Below are positions 8,128 through 16,339 of a stretch of 24,013 nt of DNA, piece by piece. The position numbers and the translations under genes were made by a program. Source of the stretch: Candidatus Pacearchaeota archaeon ex4484_31 (lineage in GTDB: Archaea; Nanobdellota; Nanobdellia; Pacearchaeales; UBA284); assembly GCA_002254805.1 (NCBI GenBank), contig NJDW01000001.1:1-24013 (forward strand), in the 5' to 3' direction. The notes under the pieces were generated by a model that was given only the letters and a program-made list of their open reading frames with translations, did no database searches and was not told the origin of the DNA. Positions within the stretch are counted from its first letter, which is position 1. Each line of letters opens with the position of its first letter.

Positions 8128-9297
8128 ATGCTAAACATATTCCTCTTCCTTGCCTTAGTCTTCATTTTTACATTTATAATTGGCAGGATAATAGAAAAAA
8201 TACATATTCCATGGGTTTTTGCAGCACTGATCTTAGGCTCTTTACTGGCTTTTAAAAACCCTTTCAGCTCTGTTACATCTTCCCAAAGTTTTGTTTTTCT
8301 TGCTCAACTAGGAATGTATTTTTTACTTTTTGTCATAGGATTTGAAATAGATCTGAAAGAAATGAAAAAAAAGAGCAAGTTTATTTTTAAAGCCACATTT
8401 TTCATCATCCTTTTTGAAGCATTGTTTGGTTCCTTACTTTTACATTTTGTTTTTGGTTATGGATGGCTCATTTCTTGTTTGGTTGCTTTGTCATTCGCTA
8501 CAGTGGGTGAGGCGATGCTTGTTCCTATTTTAGACAAATTTAAAGTAATAAAAACAAAGCTTGGACAAACATTGATAGGAATAGGAGCCATAGATGACAT
8601 AATAGAAATAGTAGTACTGATTTCAGTTATCGGACTTATCGGTTTACAATCCCAAACACGTTTGAACGTAAGCTTGAATTTCATTTCCTTATTTTTCTTG
8701 TTTTTGCTAACCATATTTTTTATCAACTTCAAGAAAAAAGGGAAAAAGTTTGGTTTCCAAAGTATAGAAACACTCTTCCTATTTTCACTTTTCGTCCTTT
8801 TCCTGTTCTTAGGAGTAGGAAAGTACTCTGAATCAACAGCACTAGCAGCTTTGCTTGCTGGACTTAGTTTAAAGACATTCATTCCAAAAGAAAGGCTAAG
8901 GCTTATAGAAAAAGAAATAAAAAGTGTTTGTTATGGGTTGTTTGCTCCTCTCTTTTTCTTATGGGTAGGGTTAACAATGAACATCAACTATTTGGTTATC
9001 CATCCTTTACTGGTTCTTGTTGTTATGCTAGTTTCTAATGGAACAAAAATATTTAGCAGTTATTTGATAGGAAAAAAAGAGCTAGGAACAAAAAAATCAA
9101 TATTGCTTGGGATAGGCCTTTCTGTTAGGTTCAGCACAAGCCTTATCATCATAAAGATTTTGTTTGAAAATGGTTTGATAGGTTCTGGACTATATTCGGT
9201 TTTGATAGCTTCAAGCATCTTACAAAAATTTATTGTTCCATTGCTTTTCTCTAACCTTCTTGTAAGATGGAAGATAGCAAGAAAGCATAAAAGCTAG
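8128..9297 (+). CDS. CPA2-family cation/proton antiporter (Kef/NapA-type)
   Basis: The 389-residue membrane protein has about 12 hydrophobic helices. Core features are GMYFLLFVIGFEIDLKEMKK (helices 3-4, typical of Kef-type exchangers), a helix with FATVGEAMLVPIL, and the ion-binding double aspartate in GAIDDIIEIVVL (D156, D157), characteristic of electrogenic Na+/H+ antiporters of the CPA2 group. No C-terminal nucleotide-binding (TrkA-N) regulatory domain is present; the protein ends with a short basic tail. It probably exports Na+ or K+ in exchange for protons, with ion specificity not readable. The gene starts 38 nt after dph6 with AATTTTAAAAC about 23 nt upstream as a possible TATA element. 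Its stop overlaps the convergent RuBisCO gene by 3 bp. Confidence 0.85.
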   Translation: MLNIFLFLALVFIFTFIIGRIIEKIHIPWVFAALILGSLLAFKNPFSSVTSSQSFVFLAQLGMYFLLFVIGFEIDLKEMKKKSKFIFKATFFIILFEALFGSLLLHFVFGYGWLISCLVALSFATVGEAMLVPILDKFKVIKTKLGQTLIGIGAIDDIIEIVVLISVIGLIGLQSQTRLNVSLNFISLFFLFLLTIFFINFKKKGKKFGFQSIETLFLFSLFVLFLFLGVGKYSESTALAALLAGLSLKTFIPKERLRLIEKEIKSVCYGLFAPLFFLWVGLTMNINYLVIHPLLVLVVMLVSNGTKIFSSYLIGKKELGTKKSILLGIGLSVRFSTSLIIIKILFENGLIGSGLYSVLIASSILQKFIVPLLFSNLLVRWKIARKHKS

Positions 9298-10568
9298 TAA
9301 TAAATTTTTTTCCATCTTTCCAAAGCAAGTTTAAGCTCTTTCTGTTTTTTTGCAGCTTCTTCTAACGGAATTCCTTCTAACGCTGCATTCACTGCTTGTC
9401 TTACAGCTCTTGCTCCAGATTCTGTACCTAAAGGATGGCCATGGATTCCACCACCAAATTGCAAAACAATGTTTTTTCCAAGCCTTTTTATCAAGTAAGG
9501 AACATGGCCTGGATGCAAGCCTCCTGAACAAACAGCAAACATAGGCTTTATATGAAACCATTTCTGTTCAAGAATATGGCCGGCTTTATCACTCACTATG
9601 ATACTTTCTTCTATTTCTTGATCTATGGCAACAACTTCCCTTTTTGGTGTATCCATTTTTCCGACGATTGTTCCTATATGAAGTTGATCCAAGCCGATAA
9701 GCCTTGCTATCTTAGCGATAACCAACATACTTATCCCATGTCTTGGATTTCTGCTTAATGCAGCATAACCTGCTCTATGAGCATGTAAAACTAAGCTTAA
9801 ACTTTCATTTTCTTCCCTTAGGGTTTGTAAAGAACTCCATCCTGCAGTAATTATGTCTACCATAACATAGGTTCCGTTATTTTCTTTAACAAACCTAGCT
9901 CTTCTTAACATCTCCTCTGTTTCAGCTGTTATGTTTGGTAGATAAGCCTTTCTTTCTCCTGTCTCTCTTTCAGCTTTTTCTTTCAGTTTTAAAGTTTCAA
10001 CTACCCTTTTTTTAAATTGGTTAAACTTTTGGTTTGTTAAGTTTTCATCATCCTTAACCAGATCACAGCCACCTATCCAAGCTTGGTAAGCTCTTTTTGC
10101 ATGTTCTCTTGCAGTTAACCCAAGTTTTGGCTTTATTATCGTTCCAACCAAAGGTCTTTCCTTAACCTTCAACAATTTTCTTACTCCAGGAATTCCAAAA
10201 AGAGGGCCTTTAAATTCCCTTACAATTTTTTTAGGAAAGCTTACATCCAAAAGCTTCAATGCCTTTATTTCTTTCATCCCAAAAACGTTTCCAGCTACAG
10301 AACTAAGAATCTGAGGAACATTACTTGGTTCAAAGAGTTGTAATGGATAGGCTATCTTTATGTAATTTCCTTTTATGGAAAAAACCTTTGCACTAATTTT
10401 CTTTACTCTTTCTGGTGCTTTTACTTCAGTCCACGTGCCTGTACTGCTTTCTGAAGCAACAGCTCCAGCAGCTTCCTCAATGCTTTTGGATGGTTTAACA
10501 TAAAATTCACAAATTAGATCATCTTTTTCTGGTCTATATTTTAAATCAACATAGTCCGTGTATTCCAT
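9294..10568 (-). CDS. rbcL: Ribulose-1,5-bisphosphate carboxylase, archaeal form III
   Basis: At 424 residues this matches the form III large subunit. Catalytic residues are present: GTIIKPKLGL with K146 and K148, the carbamylated-lysine motif GGCDLVKDDEN (K172, D174, E175), HAHRAG (H264, R265), the loop-6 lysine K304 in GTIVGKM, and SGGLHPGHVP followed by FGGGIHGHP phosphate-binding glycines. After the loop-6 lysine the sequence is MDTPKREV rather than the more usual M/L-E-G. In archaea form III RuBisCO takes ribulose-1,5-bisphosphate produced from AMP/nucleosides by AMP phosphorylase and ribose-1,5-bisphosphate isomerase; neither gene is in the window, nor is phosphoribulokinase. A minus-strand TATA-like TTTATTAA (10591-10598) is centred about 27 nt upstream of the ATG, implying a leaderless mRNA. 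Confidence 0.92.
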   Translation of the reverse strand: MEYTDYVDLKYRPEKDDLICEFYVKPSKSIEEAAGAVASESSTGTWTEVKAPERVKKISAKVFSIKGNYIKIAYPLQLFEPSNVPQILSSVAGNVFGMKEIKALKLLDVSFPKKIVREFKGPLFGIPGVRKLLKVKERPLVGTIIKPKLGLTAREHAKRAYQAWIGGCDLVKDDENLTNQKFNQFKKRVVETLKLKEKAERETGERKAYLPNITAETEEMLRRARFVKENNGTYVMVDIITAGWSSLQTLREENESLSLVLHAHRAGYAALSRNPRHGISMLVIAKIARLIGLDQLHIGTIVGKMDTPKREVVAIDQEIEESIIVSDKAGHILEQKWFHIKPMFAVCSGGLHPGHVPYLIKRLGKNIVLQFGGGIHGHPLGTESGARAVRQAVNAALEGIPLEEAAKKQKELKLALERWKKIYY

Positions 10569-10643
10569 TTTTTTAAGAAAAAAATTTATCTTAATAAATC
10601 TTTTCCCATAAGCTTAAAAAAGTAATGAGTAAAAATTAATTAT
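10569..10643. promoter_or_regulatory. Shared divergent promoter of RuBisCO and reverse gyrase
   Basis: The two genes diverge from a 75-bp AT-rich spacer. The minus-strand TATA candidate is at 10591-10598 (TTTATTAA read on minus), about 27 nt before the RuBisCO ATG. The plus-strand candidate is CTTAAAAAAG at 10613-10622, about 26 nt before the reverse gyrase ATG. Both spacings predict leaderless transcripts. The TATA boxes are ~20 bp apart, so the initiation complexes may interfere. Confidence 0.55.
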
Positions 10644-13600
10644 ATGAAAGCGCTCTTTATCAACTTTTGTCCTAATTGTGGAAGCAACATCAGTGATGAA
10701 CGTTTGAGCAAGGCTAGTTTATGTAGCAAATGTCTTTCAAAACCTTTAGCTACAAACAACTACCTAAAAATTTTCAGAGAACTGAAACAAAAAGGAAAGA
10801 TAAAGCATTACTTAAAACTTTACAATTTTTTCAAGGAAAAGGAAAAAATAAAAAGGATGTATGAAAAAGTTCTTAACAATAAACCTTCTGCTTTGCAGGA
10901 AACATGGATCAATAGGGTTTTGCTTGGAAAAAGTTTTTCGATAGTTGCGCCAACAGGGATTGGAAAAACTGTTTTTGGTTTGATTACAGCAATTTATTTT
11001 GCAAGCAAAAAGAAAAAGTCTTACCTTATGTTCCCAACCAGTTTACTCGTCCAACAAGCAGAAGAAAAATTAAGAAAATTTTTGAAAAAGCTGAATCTGA
11101 ACATCAACTTTCTTGCTTATCATTCTGCTTTGAAGCAAAAGCAAAAAAAAGAAGTTTTAGATGCGATAGAAAGAAATGAATACAATATATTGATAACAAC
11201 AAACCATTTTCTTGTTAAAAATTTTGAAAAGATAAATCAAAGTTTTGATTTTGTTTTTGTTGATGATGTAGACAGCTTCTTGAAAAGTTCAAAAAACATA
11301 GATAAAATCATAAAGTTGCTTGGCGGAAACAAAGAACTTCTTGAAGTTGGAATGAAAAAGATTTCAAAAGAAAAACTAAACGCTAGGGAAGAAAAAATGC
11401 TCGAAGAAGTAAGGCAAAAACAAAAGCTTGGTCTACTTGTTTTCTCTTCTGCAACAGCAAAGCAAAGAAGAACAAAGAAGATAAGGTTATTTCGTGAGCT
11501 CTTTGGTTTTGAACTTGGTTTTAAGCCAGAGTTTCTAAGAAACATAGAAGATATTTATGTTGAAATAAAAGATGAAAGCAAGAAAGAAATTAAAGAAAAG
11601 GTTCTCGAACTTGTGAAAAAACTCGGTAATGGAGGTTTGATTTTTGTTCCTTCTGCTTTAGGAACAGAGTTTTGTAAGGAACTTGATGAATGGCTCAACA
11701 AAAAAGGTATCAAAGCATGGCATTACGAAAAGCCTGATGCGAAAATCATAGAAGAATTCAGGAAAGGAATGTTTACAGTACTTATCGGTATAGCTAGCTA
11801 CAAGAGTCCGCTTGCAAGAGGTCTTGATTTGCCAGAAACAATTCGTTATGCAATTTTCGCTGGAATTCCTCGTTCAGAAATTTCGTTAAGCATAGAAACA
11901 TACAATGCTAACAAACTTCTTGTTCTGGCTAACAGCTTGGTTGAACTTATTGAGGATAAAGAAAAAAGGCTTGAGTTAGAAAAGGTTATTGTTAAGTTAA
12001 GAAAAATAGTTCCACTAACCAAAGAACAGATAGAAGCAATAGAAAAAAATGAAATAGAAAACAGCTTTTTGAAACATGCAAAAGAAATAGTTGAAAAGGC
12101 GCAAAAAGTTTTGAAAAACCTTCTCAGTAAAGAATTTCTGGAAAAAATAAAACAAAGTAAGGAAATAAGGTTAAAGAAAGACAGGCAAGGCTTTAAGCTT
12201 GTTGTCGCAGATCCTGTAGGGTATTTACAAGCAAGCGGAAGAACCTCAAGGCTTTTTGTTAACGGTATTAGCAAAGGTCTTTCTTTGGTTGTTGTAGATG
12301 ATCAGAAAGCATTTTATGGTTTGAAGAAAAAACTAAGCTACTATACAGAGGAAGTTGAATTTAAAGAGTTTGAAAAAGGATTACTTGAAGAAATCATAAA
12401 AGAAGTTGATAAAGATAGGGAAACAATAAAAAAAGCGTTGAGCGGCAAGTTTGTCAAAGCAGAGAAGGATTTTGTTAAAACAACTCTTGTGATTGTGGAA
12501 AGTCCAACAAAGGCTAGAACAATAGCAAGGTTTTTTGGTAAGCCGAGTAAAAGAGAAATCAACGGAATCGAAGCTTTTGAAATTTCAACAGGCAAAAAAA
12601 TTCTTAGCATTGTTGCAAGTATAGGCCATCTACTAGATTTGTCTGAAAACAAAGGCTTTGATGGTGTTAAGATTGTTAAGGAAAAAGGAAAACTCATGTT
12701 TTTGCCGGTTTATGATTCGATAAAAAAATGTAAGGTTTGTAACGAACAATTTGTTGACTTTAACTATTGTCCTAGATGTAAAAGCAAAGAATTTGTTGAT
12801 AAAAGAAAGATTATCGAAGCCTTACAAAATCTTGCTCTTGAAGTTAACGAGGTTTTGATTGCTACAGATCCAGACGCAGAAGGAGAAAAAATTGCATGGG
12901 ATTTGGCCTTGCTTTTGAAACCTTTCAATGCAAACATAAAAAGAAGTGAATTTCATGAGGTGACAAGAAAAGCCTTAAAAAAGGCTTTTGAAGAAGCAAG
13001 AAAAATTGATGAAGCTTTGGTTGATGCGCAGATAGTAAGACGGATAGAAGATAGATGGATAGGTTTTGAATTAAGCAAGATTTTATGGAAAAAATTCAGA
13101 AACCATAACTTATCTGCAGGAAGAGTCCAAACTCCTGTTCTTGGCTGGATCATAGAAAGAACAAGTAAGGTAAGAGAAAAAGTTAAGGTTTTGAAAGTAA
13201 ATGTCGAAGCTTATAGCTTTACTTTCAAAGATGTTGAAATTGATGAGGCTCCTAAAAAAATAAAGGTAAAAATAGAAACAGCTGAAAAGGAAGAAACTGT
13301 AAATCCTTTACCTCCGTTTACAACAGATTCCTTACTTAAAGAAGCAAGCACATTGCTTAAATTTCCTAGTGCAAAAACCATGCAACTTGCTCAGCAGCTT
13401 TTTGAAATAGGTTTGATAACATACCATAGGACAGACTCAACACATCTAAGCAGTTATGCTATCAATCTTGCTAAGCAATGGTTTCAAGATAACAACAAAT
13501 CAGAAATTTTTCATCCAAGACAGTATGGTAAAGAAGGAACTCACGAAGCAATTAGACCAACGAAACCAATCGATGCTAAAGAGTTGGTTAGGTTAGTTTA

Positions 13601-14195
13601 TGCTGGCATACTAAGATTTCCGATAAAGTTAACCAAAGAACATCTACAGCTCTATGATTTAATTTTCAAACGCTTTGTTGCTAGTCAAGCAAAAAAAGCA
13701 ACGATAGTTAAGCAAAAAATTAAAGCAAGTATAAAGATCAATGATAAAAGTTATGTTGATGAAAAAGAAGCAATCATTGAAATTAAGGAAAAAGGATTTT
13801 ATGAATTCATCAAGCCAAGGATTCACAAACCTATCAAACCAAACATCTATGAAGCAGAAACAAAACTTTATGTTATGCCAAAAGCAAAACCATTCATGCA
13901 GGGAGATGTTATTGCATTGATGAAGGAAAAAGGAATAGGAAGGCCTTCAACTTACGCAAAAATAATGCAAACATTACTTGAAAGACAATATGTCAAAGAA
14001 ATTAAAAACTTTCTTTTCTCAACGAAGAAGGGCTTCAAGGTTTTCAACTTTCTTAATTCAAAATATCACGAGTATGTTACAGAAACTTTTACAAGAAAGC
14101 TCGAATCAGATATGGATGCCATAGAGAAAGGCAAACTAAACTATCTCGATGTTTTAAGAAATCTCTACAAAGAAGTCAGAAAATTTGCAAAATAA
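10644..14195 (+). CDS. rgy: Reverse gyrase (helicase-topoisomerase IA fusion)
   Basis: This 1183-residue protein is a complete single-chain reverse gyrase. An N-terminal zinc finger (C9, C12, C27, C30) precedes an SF2 helicase-like module: Walker A APTGIGKT (102-109), VDDVD (D207-D210), SSATAK motif III and QASGRTSRL motif VI. The topoisomerase IA half has a toprim domain with E619 (LVIVESPTKA) and DPDAEGE (D742, D744), an inserted second zinc finger (C696, C699, C709, C712), and the catalytic tyrosine Y927 in TYHRTDSTHLS. Reverse gyrase introduces positive supercoils and is the hallmark gene of hyperthermophiles. The gene is not split, unlike in Nanoarchaeum equitans. All key residues are intact. 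Confidence 0.96.
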   Translation: MKALFINFCPNCGSNISDERLSKASLCSKCLSKPLATNNYLKIFRELKQKGKIKHYLKLYNFFKEKEKIKRMYEKVLNNKPSALQETWINRVLLGKSFSIVAPTGIGKTVFGLITAIYFASKKKKSYLMFPTSLLVQQAEEKLRKFLKKLNLNINFLAYHSALKQKQKKEVLDAIERNEYNILITTNHFLVKNFEKINQSFDFVFVDDVDSFLKSSKNIDKIIKLLGGNKELLEVGMKKISKEKLNAREEKMLEEVRQKQKLGLLVFSSATAKQRRTKKIRLFRELFGFELGFKPEFLRNIEDIYVEIKDESKKEIKEKVLELVKKLGNGGLIFVPSALGTEFCKELDEWLNKKGIKAWHYEKPDAKIIEEFRKGMFTVLIGIASYKSPLARGLDLPETIRYAIFAGIPRSEISLSIETYNANKLLVLANSLVELIEDKEKRLELEKVIVKLRKIVPLTKEQIEAIEKNEIENSFLKHAKEIVEKAQKVLKNLLSKEFLEKIKQSKEIRLKKDRQGFKLVVADPVGYLQASGRTSRLFVNGISKGLSLVVVDDQKAFYGLKKKLSYYTEEVEFKEFEKGLLEEIIKEVDKDRETIKKALSGKFVKAEKDFVKTTLVIVESPTKARTIARFFGKPSKREINGIEAFEISTGKKILSIVASIGHLLDLSENKGFDGVKIVKEKGKLMFLPVYDSIKKCKVCNEQFVDFNYCPRCKSKEFVDKRKIIEALQNLALEVNEVLIATDPDAEGEKIAWDLALLLKPFNANIKRSEFHEVTRKALKKAFEEARKIDEALVDAQIVRRIEDRWIGFELSKILWKKFRNHNLSAGRVQTPVLGWIIERTSKVREKVKVLKVNVEAYSFTFKDVEIDEAPKKIKVKIETAEKEETVNPLPPFTTDSLLKEASTLLKFPSAKTMQLAQQLFEIGLITYHRTDSTHLSSYAINLAKQWFQDNNKSEIFHPRQYGKEGTHEAIRPTKPIDAKELVRLVYAGILRFPIKLTKEHLQLYDLIFKRFVASQAKKATIVKQKIKASIKINDKSYVDEKEAIIEIKEKGFYEFIKPRIHKPIKPNIYEAETKLYVMPKAKPFMQGDVIALMKEKGIGRPSTYAKIMQTLLERQYVKEIKNFLFSTKKGFKVFNFLNSKYHEYVTETFTRKLESDMDAIEKGKLNYLDVLRNLYKEVRKFAK

Positions 14196-14532
14196 TTTTA
14201 CTTAGCTTTATGTAAAAAAGTCTTTCAAATTTCATCAGACGAGTATTGTTTATGTTGCTGTTGAAAGAAGTAAAAATTCCTTTCTTGCCTATCATGTTTT
14301 AGTTGTCGATATTCAAGAATTTTTTGATGTGGAATTAAAAAAATTTTTAAAGCTCGAAACTTCCTTAACTTTATTATTTTCTAAAACTGGAATTAACATT
14401 TTTCTCTTAAGATACTTTCTTCTTAATTTACCTTAATGATTAAATTAGTAACAGCTTACTGTCTTTATTTTTTCTCTTAATTTAAGTCTGTAAGTAATAT
14501 TCATCCAGTATTTGAATTTTTTAAAATTGGAG
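14196..14532. other. Intergenic stretch without a convincing gene
   Basis: AT-rich spacer between reverse gyrase and the rRNA promoter. One plus-strand frame is open from 14206 to a TAA at 14434-14436 (76 codons; includes SIVYVAVERSKNSF and VVDIQEFFDVELKKFL). It has no ATG and only internal GTG/TTG codons, so it may be a decayed gene remnant or chance. I do not recognise it. T-rich runs just after 14195 may help terminate reverse gyrase transcription. Confidence 0.4.
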
Positions 14533-14548
14533 GCGAAAGATTTAAATA
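14533..14548 (+). promoter_or_regulatory. rRNA operon promoter (BRE + TATA)
   Basis: GCGAAAGA (14533-14540) directly followed by TTTAAATA (14541-14548) is a strong archaeal BRE/TATA pair. The expected transcription start is near 14570, leaving a ~105-nt leader before 16S. It is the best-formed promoter in the window, as expected for rRNA. Confidence 0.7.
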
Positions 14549-14584
14549 GGAAATCTTTTATTTTAATTATGATGGTAATGAGTG

Positions 14585-14604
14585 CCTTAATGCTCAAATT
14601 AAGG
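14585..14604 (+). other. Leader hairpin with boxA-like sequence upstream of 16S
   Basis: CCTTAAT (14585-14591) pairs with ATTAAGG (14598-14604) around a GCTCAA loop. The overlapping TGCTCAAATTAA (14591-14602) resembles the boxA element (TGCTCTTTAACA-like) of rRNA leaders. The fold is seen directly; an antitermination or processing role is only a guess. Confidence 0.35.
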
Positions 14605-14676
14605 TATGATGTTGCAAGGGCAGGTGACTACAATGAAGCATTAAACAGTAAACACTGAACAGTAAGACTTTTTCTA

Positions 14677-16141
<1,465 letters not shown>

Positions 16142-16173
16142 AAAAAACAAAGAACATAGATGCTAAGAGTGAT

Positions 16174-16259
16174 GGGCCCGTAGTTCAACTGGTAGAACGC
16201 TGCCCTTGCAACATCTGCAAGAAAGGCAGAGGTTCCGTGTTCGAATCACGGCGGGTCCA
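16174..16259 (+). tRNA. tRNA-Ala (UGC) with a 13-nt intron
   Basis: The acceptor stem GGGCCCG pairs with CGGGTCC and includes the G3:U70 wobble that identifies alanine tRNA. The D stem is GTTC/GAAC and the T arm is CCGTG-TTCGAAT-CACGG. Discriminator A73 is at 16259 and the CCA is not encoded. The anticodon stem CTGCC (16200-16204) pairs with GGCAG (16225-16229) only if 13 nt are removed, leaving the loop CTTGCAA with anticodon TGC at 16207-16209. Mature length is 73 nt. It lies in the 16S-23S spacer, the usual place for tRNA-Ala in archaeal operons with a spacer tRNA. Confidence 0.95.
16211..16223 (+). other. Archaeal tRNA intron (position 37/38)
   Basis: The intron ACATCTGCAAGAA lies after nucleotide 37 of tRNA-Ala. 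The precursor forms a bulge-helix-bulge: the anticodon stem, a 3-nt bulge AAA on the 3' side (cut AA|A), a 4-bp central helix CTTG/CAAG, and a 3-nt bulge CAA on the 5' side (cut CA|A). The inner part is a tiny C-ATCT-G loop. This is the substrate form of the archaeal tRNA splicing endonuclease EndA. Confidence 0.88.
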
Positions 16260-16320
16260 TCATTTATGATGAAACCCATCAAAATGCTTTGATGGGTGGA
16301 TGTCGATCATGATGAAATGA
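16260..16320 (+). other. Structured tRNA-23S spacer
   Basis: The spacer contains a perfect 10-bp hairpin, ACCCATCAAA (16274-16283) with TTTGATGGGT (16288-16297), closed by an ATGC loop. Outer helices can also form: TCATTT (16260-16265) with AAATGA (16315-16320), and ATGAT (16266-16270) with ATCAT (16306-16310). The sequence ATGATGAAA occurs twice (16266 and 16309). It probably serves as a processing structure separating the tRNA from pre-23S. Confidence 0.5.
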
Positions 16321-16339
16321 GACACCATAGTAAGTAGTG
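16321..16339 (+). repeat. Left arm of the 23S processing stem
   Basis: GACACCATAGTAAGTAGTG is a perfect 19-nt inverted repeat of 19252-19270. The two arms bracket the 23S gene and would form the long stem in which archaeal pre-23S rRNA is cut. A 5-bp extension (AGGCT at 16343-16347 with AGCCT at 19244-19248) continues inward after a 3x3 internal loop. Confidence 0.85.

Noticed and set aside
14606..14658. Possible C/D box RNA in the 16S leader (ATGATGT … CTGA)
   Set aside because: The C box is imperfect, C'/D' boxes are not convincing and no guide sequence could be shown.
16266..16315. Two ATGATGA C-box-like motifs in the tRNA-23S spacer
   Set aside because: No CTGA D box accompanies them; the helices described there explain the sequence better.
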